In this document: positions 34,446 through 43,232 of the stretch, piece by piece
Numbering within the stretch: position 1 is the stretch's first letter
Layout of the letters: the number at the start of each line of letters is the position of its first letter
DNA from: Villigracilis sp024434165
GTDB taxonomy: Bacteria > Chloroflexota > Anaerolineae > Anaerolineales > Villigracilaceae
Direction of reading: 5' to 3'
Assembly (NCBI GenBank): GCA_030263665.1
Contig: SZPK01000019.1
Location: forward strand, 1 to 64,000
Length of the DNA: 64,000 nt
Notes under the pieces: generated by a model
The model's database searches: none
What the model saw: the letters and a program-made list of their open reading frames with translations, nothing else
What the model was told of the DNA's origin: nothing
Made by a program: the position numbers and the translations under genes

Positions 34446-35381
34446 ATGAATACGCTTGCCATTGATAAAGCCATCGCCAAGGTGCCGTTCCTGGCGGAAT
34501 CGAAGAACGTCAAAAAGATTCCGCTCAGCGGCGGCATCACCAACCTGAACTTCAAGATCGAAGCGGACGGCAGGGCATACGTCATCCGTCTGGCTGGCGA
34601 AGGCACCGACCAGTTGGGCATCAAACGCGATGTGGAGCACGCCGCAAACAAGGCGGCGGGGCTGTTGGGCATCGCGCCGGAGGTGATGTATTTCATCGAG
34701 CCGGAAGGGTACATCGTCACCCGTTTCATCAATGGCAAGCGCATCATGCCCGAAGAGATCGTCAAGCCGGATTATCTGGCGCGCGTGGCGCAAAAACTGA
34801 GGTTGTTTCACCGTAACGCGCCCAAACTCAAGGGCGATTTCAACGTCTTCCGGCGCGTGGAAATGCTGACGAAGACATCGAAAAGCAAGGGTGCAAATTT
34901 TCCACACGACTGGGACTTCATCATGAAGAAAATGCGGGAAGCGGAAAACGCGCTGCGCAAAGACCCATACGTTCCGACTCCCTGCCACAACGACCTGCTC
35001 AACCTGAACTGGCTGGACGAAGAAGTGGCGGGCGACATCGGCGAACTGCGCCTGCTGGATTGGGAATATGCGGGCATGGGCGATATCTTCTTCGATCTGG
35101 GAAATTTCTCGCACCATCACCGTTTGAACGAAGAACAGATTCGCATCTTCCTGACCTCGTACTTTGGCGAAATGACCCCGAAGCATTATGCCCGCCTGAG
35201 AATCATGTGGGCGATGTCGGAACTGCACGAAGCCATGTGGGGCACCACCCAGACGGTCATTTCGAAATTGGAGGAGGATTTCCAGGGGTACGCCAACCTG
35301 TGGTTTGGGCGTTACCGTATGCACGTCACCGACTTCCGCTGGGAAAAGTGGTTGAAGGATGCGGGCAGGAAGGGGAAATAG
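34446..35381 (+). CDS. Choline-kinase-like phosphotransferase 2
   Basis: The 311-residue protein has the choline/ethanolamine kinase motifs intact: VKKIPLSGGITNLNFKIEADG, the Brenner loop CHNDLLNLN (His181, Asp183, Asn188) and LLDWEYAGMGDIFFDLGNF (Asp205). It should phosphorylate an amino alcohol with ATP. Its left-arm relative has lost the His. The start at 34446 follows AAGGAAGGAA; a longer reading would begin in the repeat-rich gap. It lies directly behind the FAD-GcvT gene, as in the left arm, where the order is mirrored. Confidence 0.88.
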   Translation: MNTLAIDKAIAKVPFLAESKNVKKIPLSGGITNLNFKIEADGRAYVIRLAGEGTDQLGIKRDVEHAANKAAGLLGIAPEVMYFIEPEGYIVTRFINGKRIMPEEIVKPDYLARVAQKLRLFHRNAPKLKGDFNVFRRVEMLTKTSKSKGANFPHDWDFIMKKMREAENALRKDPYVPTPCHNDLLNLNWLDEEVAGDIGELRLLDWEYAGMGDIFFDLGNFSHHHRLNEEQIRIFLTSYFGEMTPKHYARLRIMWAMSELHEAMWGTTQTVISKLEEDFQGYANLWFGRYRMHVTDFRWEKWLKDAGRKGK

Positions 35382-35412
35382 TGTAGTTGGAAATTGGCAG
35401 TTGGTGAAAGAC

Positions 35413-35460
35413 GAAAGAGGAAAGAACAGTCATCCATCCTTTATCTTTCTTTCCTCTTTC
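35413..35460. repeat. GAAAGAGGAAAGAA palindrome
   Basis: GAAAGAGGAAAGAA (35413-35426) and TTCTTTCCTCTTTC (35447-35460) are perfect complements. The 174-base gap between the kinase and transaldolase-like genes is otherwise without visible signals. Confidence 0.85.
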
Positions 35461-35555
35461 ATGGAAAGTTTTGTAAGTGGAAGTTGAACGTTCTTTGCCG
35501 TTTCATCCAGCCCAACGTAGACTTTCATGAGCGCGATGAGAAAGGAGTGTGCGCC

Positions 35556-36788
35556 ATGATCGAAAGTCCTGTTGAACGGCTTGCAAGGACGCATCCCGAC
35601 CTTGAAGTGTGGTGGGATTCGTCGCCGCTGGTGTACGACCAGTGGGTCCGCAAGATGCTCAATGAGGCTCCGCCCGCTCGAAGACCGGACCTGGAGGAGC
35701 AGTTCGCAAGGCTGTACAACGTTCAAAACCCTGCCGCAAGCGTCTTTCGGGGCTGCACCACCAACCCGCCCCTGTCGTGGCAGGCTGTCCAAAGCGACCC
35801 CGCATTTTGGGGCGAGTGGGTGGACGACCTGATCCAGTCAAACCCGGGTCTCGGCTTGAATGAGATCGTCTGGCTGACCTACAAGGAAGTTGTAAAACGC
35901 GGCGCAGAGATGTACCTGCCCATCTTCGAAGCCTCCAACGGGCGGTTCGGCTGGATTTCGGGACAGTTGGACCCGCGCCTCTTCACCGAGACCGGGCGCA
36001 TGGTCCGCGATGCGGAGGAGTTGAGCGCCCTCAGCCCGAATGTGATGGTCAAGGTCCCTGCGAGCATGCAGGGCATCGAGGTCGTCAAGATCCTGACCTC
36101 GAAAGGCATCAGCACCAACACGACGGTTTGCTTCACCCTGCCGCAGATCATGGCGTCTGCCGATGCCGCGATGGATGGTCTGAAAATCGCCGGGAAGAAC
36201 GGTGTGACTATGAAACGGTGGCGCGCGGTCATCACCATGATGATCGGACGGCTCACCGAACATGAAGCGCTGGACGTCCAGGCGAAGCGGAAGAACATCG
36301 AACTTTCCTGGCAGGATAAACACTGGTTCGGCATTGCAGTCTTCCGTCGAGCCTACCGCATCCTGACCGACGGAGGCTGCGCCAGCAAAATGCTCGCCTG
36401 CTCGATGCGCCCCGGTCCGCTGGCAGCGGGAAAGATGCAGTTTTGGGACGTCCAAAAACTTGCCGGAGGCGGCATCGTCTACACCTGCCCGCCTTATGTG
36501 CTGGAACCGCTCTTCGAGCTCGGCGACGACCTGGAGTTCGAGCCCGAAATCGGCAAGGACGTGCCGCAGGATGTGTTGGATAAGATGATGCGGATTCCCT
36601 TCTGCATCCAGGCGTATGACCCAAACGGACTGGCATTGGAGCAGTTCAACAGCCATCCATCCACCATCAGCACCATCGAAGCCTTCTCGAAAGGGTTTGC
36701 CGGGCTGGAAGGCTTTATCGCAGAACGGATGAATATCCGTCACCGAAAACCATTGTCGAACCAGGCTCAACCCGCAAGCGAGCCTTGA
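35556..36788 (+). CDS. Transaldolase-like protein
   Basis: The 410-residue protein is longer than classical transaldolase (about 220-320). The Schiff-base block NVMVKVPASMQGIEVVKIL and GISTNTTVCFTLPQ are clear, and SVFRGCTTNPPLSWQAV near residue 65 corresponds to the family's TTNP motif. The start at 35556 follows AAAGGAG; a longer reading would translate a repeat. It may move three-carbon units between sugar phosphates. With the aldolase encoded next it suggests that the island feeds a sugar-phosphate intermediate. Confidence 0.85.
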   Translation: MIESPVERLARTHPDLEVWWDSSPLVYDQWVRKMLNEAPPARRPDLEEQFARLYNVQNPAASVFRGCTTNPPLSWQAVQSDPAFWGEWVDDLIQSNPGLGLNEIVWLTYKEVVKRGAEMYLPIFEASNGRFGWISGQLDPRLFTETGRMVRDAEELSALSPNVMVKVPASMQGIEVVKILTSKGISTNTTVCFTLPQIMASADAAMDGLKIAGKNGVTMKRWRAVITMMIGRLTEHEALDVQAKRKNIELSWQDKHWFGIAVFRRAYRILTDGGCASKMLACSMRPGPLAAGKMQFWDVQKLAGGGIVYTCPPYVLEPLFELGDDLEFEPEIGKDVPQDVLDKMMRIPFCIQAYDPNGLALEQFNSHPSTISTIEAFSKGFAGLEGFIAERMNIRHRKPLSNQAQPASEP

Positions 36789-36824
36789 AAGAAACCAGAA
36801 TCAAAACAACAACAGGAGATTACT

Positions 36825-37700
36825 ATGTCCATCGTAAATGCAAAAGAAATCATGGTGGAGGCGGCGAAGAACAAATACGCCATCGGCGCGTTCAACATCA
36901 CCGACCTGCTCCAGTTCGAGGCGGTGATTGACGCCGCCGTCGAAACCAAATCGCCCGTGATCGTGCAGACTTCGGTCAAGCCGTCCAAGTTCCTCGGCAC
37001 GAACATGATGGTGGCGATCTATCGCACGCTGGCAGAATCCGCGCCGGTGCCGGTCTGCCTGCACCTCGATCACTGCACCGAAATTGACTATTGCAAGAAA
37101 TGCGCCGATGCCGGTTACACGAACATCATGATTGACGCCTCCAAACATCCCTTCGAGGAGAACATCCGCCAGACGAAGGAAGTGGCGGATTACTGCCACA
37201 GCGTCGGCAACATCTCGGTCGAGGGAGAGTTGGGAACGGTCGGCGGGGTCGAGGACCAGGTCAAGGTCGCGGAGGACGAGGCGCAGTTGGCGAATCCCAA
37301 ACAATCGGTGGAGTTTGTCGAGCGCACCGGCGTGGACATCTTCGCCCCCGCCATCGGCACGGCGCATGGCGTGTACAAGACCAAGAATCCGAAAGTGGAC
37401 TTCGAACGCATGGCGACCATCAACAAGATGCTGAACGGCAGCGGCGTGAAAACCCCGCTCGTCGTCCACGGCGGGACGGGTCTGCCCGACGACTACATCG
37501 TCAAACTGCTGGAGGCGGGCGGCGCGAAGTTCAACGTTTCGACCGAGTTGAAGCACACACTGATTGACGCCAAATGGGAATACATCAACGCCCACCGCGA
37601 CGAGTACGATCCCGGCAAACTGGATGCCTTTGTCCGCGATGCGACGCGCAAGGCGGTCATCGGCTGGATGCAGAAATTGGGTTCGGTTGGAAAGGCATAA
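36825..37700 (+). CDS. fba: Class II fructose/tagatose-bisphosphate aldolase family
   Basis: The 291-residue protein has the zinc and active-site motifs: VCLHLDHCTEIDYCKKCADAG, VEGELGTVGG, IGTAHGVYK and VVHGGTGLPDD. Class II aldolases cleave ketose bisphosphates to dihydroxyacetone phosphate and an aldehyde. Given its place in the island it may act on a pathway-specific sugar phosphate and not in glycolysis. AGGAG lies 7 bases before the ATG. Confidence 0.92.
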   Translation: MSIVNAKEIMVEAAKNKYAIGAFNITDLLQFEAVIDAAVETKSPVIVQTSVKPSKFLGTNMMVAIYRTLAESAPVPVCLHLDHCTEIDYCKKCADAGYTNIMIDASKHPFEENIRQTKEVADYCHSVGNISVEGELGTVGGVEDQVKVAEDEAQLANPKQSVEFVERTGVDIFAPAIGTAHGVYKTKNPKVDFERMATINKMLNGSGVKTPLVVHGGTGLPDDYIVKLLEAGGAKFNVSTELKHTLIDAKWEYINAHRDEYDPGKLDAFVRDATRKAVIGWMQKLGSVGKA

Positions 37701-37734
37701 AAAAACAGAGAATTAGAGATTGGAGAATTGGAAA

Positions 37735-38844
37735 ATGAAAAATATCGAAGAATACTACGCCCCCTGGGTCAAGGGGATTCCGATGTACATCTCGGAGCAT
37801 ATCGAAAAGGCATGGAGAGATCCAAAATTGCACCGCATGATGTCGAACGAGAATCCCCTGCCCCCTTCCGACAAGGTGCTGGACGCGATGTTCAAGTACT
37901 CGAAGATGGCAAACCGCTATCCCGACCAGGGTTTGGTGGTGCGGAGCAAGATCGCCGAACTCAACAATGTGGACGGTCCCGAAAACGTGATGATCGGCAA
38001 CGGCTCCAGCGAGGTGTACGACAACATCTTCCGCATGTTCATCATCCCCCAGCAGGATGAGATCATCCAGCACACGCCGTGCTTCGGCATTTATCAACTG
38101 CGCGGGACGCTGCTCGGCGCAAAGATGGTCAATGTGCCGATGATCTACAAGGACAACTACCTGCACTACGATCCTGACGGCATCCTGAACGCCATCACCG
38201 ACAAGACCAAGATCATCGTGGTCGCCAACCCGAACAACCCGACGGGCAACTTCATGGACGCGCAGCATTTTGTCCGTATCGCCGAGACCGGCATTCCCTT
38301 CGTCATTGACGAGGCATACGTGGAATATGCGGGCTTGGGCATGTCGCAGGTGCAGTTGACCAAAAAATACAAGAACGTGCTCATCACCCGCACACTCTCG
38401 AAGGCATACGGTCTGGCAGGGATGCGCTTCGGTTACGCCATCGGCGCGAAGGAAGTCATCGCGCAGATCTCGGGCTCGCTTCTGCCCTGGAACGTGGGGA
38501 CGATCCCCATGTGGGCGGCGCTCGCCGCATTCGAGGACCAGGAGGGGCTGGCGGAGCGCGTCAAGTTCAACAACGATGCGGTGGATTACATCACCGAGTC
38601 GCTGAGCGTCATCCCCGGTTTTGTCATCTTCCCCTCCAAGGCGAACTACATCCTGTTCGATTGCGGCGCGACCGGTAAGACCGGCAAGGAAGTGCTCGCT
38701 TACGCCGAGACCAAGGGCATCATCCTGCGCGGCGAGAGCAAGAAATACGGCTCCGACGGCTGGTTCCGCGTGACCATCGGCACGAAGGAAGAGAACGAGT
38801 TGTTCGTGAATACGATTCTGGAATTCTTCGGAGTGAAGAAGTAA
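37735..38844 (+). CDS. HisC-like class I/II aminotransferase
   Basis: The 369-residue protein is PLP-dependent: NPNNPTGNF, FVIDEAYVEYAG and the PLP lysine in TRTLSKAYGLAGMRFGYAIG. It is like histidinol-phosphate aminotransferase and related threonine-phosphate decarboxylases. Because the island holds choline-kinase-like enzymes, a phosphorylated amino alcohol or amino acid is a reasonable substrate. No other his genes are near. ATG at 37735; the upstream bases belong to the gattggagaattgg word family. Confidence 0.88.
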   Translation: MKNIEEYYAPWVKGIPMYISEHIEKAWRDPKLHRMMSNENPLPPSDKVLDAMFKYSKMANRYPDQGLVVRSKIAELNNVDGPENVMIGNGSSEVYDNIFRMFIIPQQDEIIQHTPCFGIYQLRGTLLGAKMVNVPMIYKDNYLHYDPDGILNAITDKTKIIVVANPNNPTGNFMDAQHFVRIAETGIPFVIDEAYVEYAGLGMSQVQLTKKYKNVLITRTLSKAYGLAGMRFGYAIGAKEVIAQISGSLLPWNVGTIPMWAALAAFEDQEGLAERVKFNNDAVDYITESLSVIPGFVIFPSKANYILFDCGATGKTGKEVLAYAETKGIILRGESKKYGSDGWFRVTIGTKEENELFVNTILEFFGVKK

Positions 38845-38851
38845 ACTTATT

Positions 38852-38924
38852 AACCACAAAGGACACAAAGGGCACGAAGATTAAAGGCTTTTCCCTTTGT
38901 GGACTTGGTGTCCTTCGTGTTTGA
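38852..38924. repeat. CCACAAAGGACACAAAG palindromic repeat
   Basis: aaccacaaaggacacaaagg is followed by the inverted ccctttgtgg and gtgtccttcgtgtttg. It fills the gap between the aminotransferase and HAD genes and belongs to the same family as 22541-22647. Confidence 0.8.
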
Positions 38925-38935
38925 ATGGAGTTGAC

Positions 38936-39694
38936 ATGTCCAAGATAAAAGCGGTGTTTTTCGACCAGGACGGCGTGATCATTGATACCGAGCGCGACGG
39001 ACATCGCGTTTCGTTCAACATGACCTTCAAGGAATTCGGCTTCACCGACGAATGGGATGTGGAGTATTACCACGAACTGCTCCAGATCGCGGGCGGCAAG
39101 GAACGCATGAAGCATCACTGGAAAACGAAGGGGTTTTCCAAGCCAATGAGCGAAGAAGAAATTGACAACCTCGTCAAGGAGATGCACAAGCGCAAGACCG
39201 CGCTGTTCGTGGAGCTGATCGAAACAGGAAAACTTCCCCTACGGCCGGGCATCCACAGGTTCATGAAAGAGGCGATGGAGGCGGGCTTGAAGATTGCAGT
39301 CTGCACCACTTCCAACGAACAGGCGGCGAAAGCCATCACCGAGAAAATCCTGTCGGATATCAAGTTCGATGCGGTGCTGGCGGGCGACGTGGTCAAGAAC
39401 AAGAAGCCCGATCCAGAAATCTATAACCTCGCCCTCTCCAAACTCGGATTGAGCCCCGAAGAGGTCTTCGTCGTCGAAGATTCCAAGAACGGCGTGAAAG
39501 CCGCGAAAGCCGCCGGGATGAAGACCATCGTCACCACGAATCATTACACGGAAAAAGAGGACGTGAGCGCAGGCGATGTGATCGTCACCTGTCTCGGCGA
39601 TCCCGACGGTGAAAAAGCCGAACTGCGCAAAGGCAGCATCAAGGACTTCGACGGGGTTGTGCGCGTCCGACAACTACTCGAACTGTTTGGATAA
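38936..39694 (+). CDS. HAD-superfamily phosphatase/phosphomutase
   Basis: The 252-residue protein has the HAD motifs: nucleophile block FFDQDGVIIDTE (Asp-Gln-Asp), CTTSNEQAAKA, Lys in VVKNKKPDPEIYNLA and FVVEDSKNGVKAAKAAG. The helical cap places it in the beta-phosphoglucomutase/phosphoglycolate phosphatase subgroup. In the island it may remove the phosphate added by the kinases. The start at 38936 follows a GGAG. Confidence 0.9.
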   Translation: MSKIKAVFFDQDGVIIDTERDGHRVSFNMTFKEFGFTDEWDVEYYHELLQIAGGKERMKHHWKTKGFSKPMSEEEIDNLVKEMHKRKTALFVELIETGKLPLRPGIHRFMKEAMEAGLKIAVCTTSNEQAAKAITEKILSDIKFDAVLAGDVVKNKKPDPEIYNLALSKLGLSPEEVFVVEDSKNGVKAAKAAGMKTIVTTNHYTEKEDVSAGDVIVTCLGDPDGEKAELRKGSIKDFDGVVRVRQLLELFG

Positions 39695-39700
39695 TTCGAC

Positions 39701-39737
39701 ATGGGTGCATGAGGAAATTCATGCACCCATCTTGTTT
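39701..39737 (+). terminator. Intrinsic terminator-like hairpin
   Basis: ATGGGTGCATGA (39701-39712) and TCATGCACCCAT (39719-39730) form a perfect 12-bp stem, followed by CTTGTTT. It may end the first part of the right-arm transcript, so the permease behind it could have its own promoter. Confidence 0.7.
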
Positions 39738-39845
39738 CAAGGCAAATTCCGGCTGTTTTGTTGCGTTTTTCACGCTTTGCCGATGTCGTACCCTTTTCAA
39801 CCAGCCGGTGTTTTCAGTTTATGCCACTCAAAAGGAGAGCCTCGT

Positions 39846-39872
39846 ATGAGAAGAGGAGGAGGTGCGATATAA
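39846..39872 (+). CDS. Possible 8-codon leader peptide
   Basis: AAAGGAGAGCCTCGT precedes an ATG followed by codons for MRRGGGAI and TAA. It lies 75 bases before the second APC permease gene. A good ribosome site in front of such a short frame, and AGA/GGA-rich codons, would fit an upstream regulatory peptide. The evidence is weak, because AGGAGG inside the frame could itself be chance. Confidence 0.25.
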   Translation: MRRGGGAI

Positions 39873-39946
39873 CCGATAAATCCTGTGCCTTTCGTAAGTT
39901 CGATTTCTTGATCTAAACCATTTCAAAATCAAGGAGAATTACGAAT

Positions 39947-41644
39947 ATGACCAAAAGTCAAGCGCACGACAAGCAGGTCCTGCATAAGTTGGGATACGCC
40001 CAGGAACTTGCCCGCCGCATGAGCGGTTTCTCGAACTTCGCAATTTCATTCTCGATCATCTGCATCCTGGCGGGCGGAATCTCCGCCTTTCCCGCCGCCT
40101 TCAACTCGCTTGGATCGGGCGGCGCATTCATGATCTGGCTGGTGGGCGGCGCGCTCGCCATGACCGTCGCCTGGGGCATGGGACAGATCGCCTCTTCCTT
40201 CCCCACAGCCGGCGGACTCTACCATTGGAGCAGTCACCTCGGCGGGAAAGCCTGGGGCTGGGCGACCGCCTGGTTCAACCTCATCGGTTTGATCTGTGTG
40301 GTCTCATCCGTGGACGTGCTGCTGTATTCGGTCTTCTTCAAAGACCTGCTGCTCGGCACCGTCCTGGGCGTGGATGTCTCCGGCTTCGGCTACTGGCATC
40401 AGTTCTTCTTCATGGTGTTCGTGTTGACAACCCAGGCGCTGTTAAATCACTACGGCATTGACATCACGACCAAAGTCACAGATTTGAGCGGCTACCTGAT
40501 CTTTGCGCTCACCATCATTCTCATCATCGCCCTGTTTGTTTTCACACCTGTCGCCATTGACCTCTCCCGCCTGTGGACCTTCACGAATTTCACCGGCGAT
40601 TCCGGCGGCGCGGTGGTACCCTTCCGTACGGAAAGCATCGCCTTCGCCTTCCTGCTCGGTCTTTCGTATGTGTGCTACACCCTGACCGGCTACGACGCCT
40701 CCGCGCACACCTCCGAAGAGACCAAGGATGCCCAGGTGAATGTTCCGAAGGGCATGTGGCAGGCAGTGTTCTGGTCGTGGGTCTTCGGTCTGGTTGCCGT
40801 CGCAGCATACGTGCTGACCATGCCAAGCATCGAAGAAGCGGGAGCCGCAGGCTGGGGCTCGTTCTTCTACATGTGGGGCGCATCCCGAATGCCGCAATGG
40901 TTGAGCGTCTTCCTGGCAGTAGGCTTGGTGGTGGTCAACTACATCTGCGCCCTTGCCGGTCTCACCTCCACCTCGCGCATGATGTACGCCTTCGCTCGTG
41001 ATGGCGGTCTGCCCGCTTCCAAGACCCTCTCCCACGTCAGCACCCAATACCGCACCCCCACCTACGCCATCTGGACTTCCGCCGCGCTGGCGCTGCTCAG
41101 CACGGTGTACGCGCCATACTATCTTGTGCTGGCTGTGGCGTGCGCCGTGTTCCTATACTTGTCCATGGCAATGCCCATCGCCGCAGGCTTCTTAGCGGAA
41201 GGCGGACCAAAATGGACCGAAAAAGGACCTTTCAACCTGGGCGGCTTCTCGAAGATCAACGCGGTGGTCGCCGTGCTGGCAGGCGTGACCCTTGCCATCA
41301 CCGGCTTCTTCCCACCCAATGAAAAGGTCTTCTACTTCACAATCTTCTTCGTCGTGGCGCTGCTCGGATTCTGGTCGAAGAAAAGCGCCATCGCGGGCAT
41401 CGTCGTTGCCGTGGCTGGTTTGCTTCTGAGCTTCGTGCCTGTCCCTGAAGAGAACGTCCTGCACTTCCTCATTCCTGATCGCACTACGGCATTCATCGCC
41501 ATTGGTGTCGGCGTCGTCGCTGCGGTGATCACGTATGTCACCGGCGGTGAAGACAGCCGCTTCGAAGGCGTGCCCGAAGGCGATAAGATCAAGGAACGCC
41601 AGAAGATGATCGCCGAGATCGAAAAGAAATACGGCGAGGCGTAA
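39947..41644 (+). CDS. APC-family amino acid/amine permease 2
   Basis: The 565-residue protein has about twelve membrane helices. The start reads LARRMSGFSNFAISFSIICILAGGISAF, and AGGLYHWSSHLGGKAWGWATAWFN and GYDASAHTSEETKDAQVNVPKG are typical of the GABA/choline/polyamine branch of the APC superfamily. It differs clearly from the left-arm permease. AAGGAGAATTACGAAT precedes the ATG. Confidence 0.9.
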   Translation: MTKSQAHDKQVLHKLGYAQELARRMSGFSNFAISFSIICILAGGISAFPAAFNSLGSGGAFMIWLVGGALAMTVAWGMGQIASSFPTAGGLYHWSSHLGGKAWGWATAWFNLIGLICVVSSVDVLLYSVFFKDLLLGTVLGVDVSGFGYWHQFFFMVFVLTTQALLNHYGIDITTKVTDLSGYLIFALTIILIIALFVFTPVAIDLSRLWTFTNFTGDSGGAVVPFRTESIAFAFLLGLSYVCYTLTGYDASAHTSEETKDAQVNVPKGMWQAVFWSWVFGLVAVAAYVLTMPSIEEAGAAGWGSFFYMWGASRMPQWLSVFLAVGLVVVNYICALAGLTSTSRMMYAFARDGGLPASKTLSHVSTQYRTPTYAIWTSAALALLSTVYAPYYLVLAVACAVFLYLSMAMPIAAGFLAEGGPKWTEKGPFNLGGFSKINAVVAVLAGVTLAITGFFPPNEKVFYFTIFFVVALLGFWSKKSAIAGIVVAVAGLLLSFVPVPEENVLHFLIPDRTTAFIAIGVGVVAAVITYVTGGEDSRFEGVPEGDKIKERQKMIAEIEKKYGEA

Positions 41645-41647
41645 ATC

Positions 41648-41752
41648 TAGTGATCAGTGACCAGTGACCAGTAATCAGTGATCAGTAATTAGAGATTGGA
41701 GACTCAGCAGGTTGGCGCAAACCAATCTCTAGTCTCCAATCTCTTTCTTTCG
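41648..41752. repeat. CAGTGATCAGT words plus AGAGATTGGAGACT palindrome
   Basis: Tandem variants of gatcagtgaccagtgacc come first. AGAGATTGGAGACT (41691-41704) and AGTCTCCAATCTCT (41731-41744) then form a perfect 14-bp inverted repeat. The block fills the gap between the permease and glycerol kinase genes. Confidence 0.85.
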
Positions 41753-41765
41753 AGTGGAGAGCTCT

Positions 41766-43232
41766 ATGAAGTACCTCCTCGGCATTGACCAGGGCACCAC
41801 GCAAACCACCGCCGTCATTGTGGATGAACGCGGCGAGATGCTCGAAAAGAATTCTTCGCAACTGCCTGCGCGTTTTCCACAGGCGGGCTGGGTGGAGCAG
41901 GAACCGGAGGACATCGTCCGCACGGTGAGAGAGGCGTGCGCTCCCCTGCTCGAAAAATACGACATCACCGCTGTTGGCTTCGATAACCAGGGCGAGACCT
42001 TCGTCGTCTGGGATGCGGAAACGGGCGAAGCCGTGACTCCCGCCATCGTCTGGCAGGATACGCGCGGGCAGGCGATTTGTGACACGCTCGCCTCTTCCCT
42101 CGATTTGAGTTGGCTGCGCCAAACGACCGGGTTGCTGCTGGACAGTTATTTCTCCGCCCCCAAACTCAAGTGGGTGTTCGAAAATCATCCTGAAATCCGC
42201 AAAAAGGCGCACGAAGGCAAACTGAAATTCGGCACCACCGAAACCTGGGTGATCTGGAAATTGAGCGGCGGCAGGCTGCACGTCACCGATCCTTCCACGG
42301 CTTCGCGCACGCTGCTGTTCGACATGAACAAATTCGAGTGGGATGAAAAATTACTGCAATTATTTGACGTGCCCAAAAGCATGCTGCCAGAAGTGAAACC
42401 ATCGGCAGGTTATATTGGCAATGTAGATTTCGCGGGGACGGGCAAGCCGCTCTCCCTACATGCGTTGTTGGTTGACCAACAAGCCGCATTATTCGGTCAA
42501 GCCTGTTTTAAAGCGGGGGAAATGAAATGCTCGTTCGGCACAGGCAGTTTCCTTTTGATGAACATTGGCGACAAGCCCAAACTCTCGCACAACGGACTGC
42601 TCACCACCGTCGGCTGGCATTTCAACGGTCACACCGCCTACGCCCTCGACGGCGGAATCTTCGTCACGGGTGCGGCAGTGCAATGGCTGCGCGACAACCT
42701 GAAATTCATCCCTGATTCTGCTTCCAGCCATGATGCCGCCCAAAGGTCAAAGGATTTGGGCGTGGTGGTCGTGCCTGCCCTGCAGGGACTCGCCGCCCCG
42801 CACTGGCGCACCGACGTGCAAGGCGCGATGTTTGGCTTGAACCGCAGCACGACATCTGATGACATCGTCCGCGCCACGCTGGATGGAATCGCCTGCCGCG
42901 TCTACGAAGTGGTCACCGCTATGACGCAGGATGCAGGCACGCCTCCCCCCCACCTCAAAGTGGACGGCGGACCTGCGGGCAATGCCTACCTGATGCAAAT
43001 GATCGCGGATCTGCTCGACCTCGAAGTGCGCGTCTCCGCTTCGGTGGAGGCAACCGCCATCGGCATTGCCAACCTCGCGGGCGTCTCGGCGCTGGGAACG
43101 AGTTTCGATGCGCTGGCGGAGAATTGGAAGGCGGAGAAAGTTTACATTCCCAATATGAAGAAGGAAGAAAGAGAAAAGATTTTGGAGAGGTGGAAGAAGG
43201 CGGTGGAGGCGGTGAAGAAATTTCATGAATAA
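41766..43232 (+). CDS. glpK: Glycerol-kinase-like FGGY kinase
   Basis: The 488-residue protein has FGGY features: LLGIDQGTTQTTAVIVD for phosphate binding, GWVEQEPEDI, AIVWQDTRG and CSFGTGSFLLMNIGD, then GLAAPHWRTDVQGAMFGL. The GWVEQ and WQDTR blocks favour glycerol kinase over xylulokinase, but another polyol is possible. The downstream gene is a glycerol-3-phosphate dehydrogenase type oxidase that overlaps by 8 bases, which supports the assignment. Confidence 0.85.
   Translation: MKYLLGIDQGTTQTTAVIVDERGEMLEKNSSQLPARFPQAGWVEQEPEDIVRTVREACAPLLEKYDITAVGFDNQGETFVVWDAETGEAVTPAIVWQDTRGQAICDTLASSLDLSWLRQTTGLLLDSYFSAPKLKWVFENHPEIRKKAHEGKLKFGTTETWVIWKLSGGRLHVTDPSTASRTLLFDMNKFEWDEKLLQLFDVPKSMLPEVKPSAGYIGNVDFAGTGKPLSLHALLVDQQAALFGQACFKAGEMKCSFGTGSFLLMNIGDKPKLSHNGLLTTVGWHFNGHTAYALDGGIFVTGAAVQWLRDNLKFIPDSASSHDAAQRSKDLGVVVVPALQGLAAPHWRTDVQGAMFGLNRSTTSDDIVRATLDGIACRVYEVVTAMTQDAGTPPPHLKVDGGPAGNAYLMQMIADLLDLEVRVSASVEATAIGIANLAGVSALGTSFDALAENWKAEKVYIPNMKKEEREKILERWKKAVEAVKKFHE

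Noticed and set aside
35394..35555. N-terminal extension of the transaldolase-like protein
   Set aside because: The frame is open, but these bases are a palindromic repeat and a good ribosome site stands before ATG 35556.
37735..38844. Histidine biosynthesis gene hisC
   Set aside because: The protein is HisC-like, but no other his gene is near and the place in the island suggests another substrate.
39738..39946. Glycine or other known riboswitch before permease 2
   Set aside because: No conserved core of a known class could be found in the leader.
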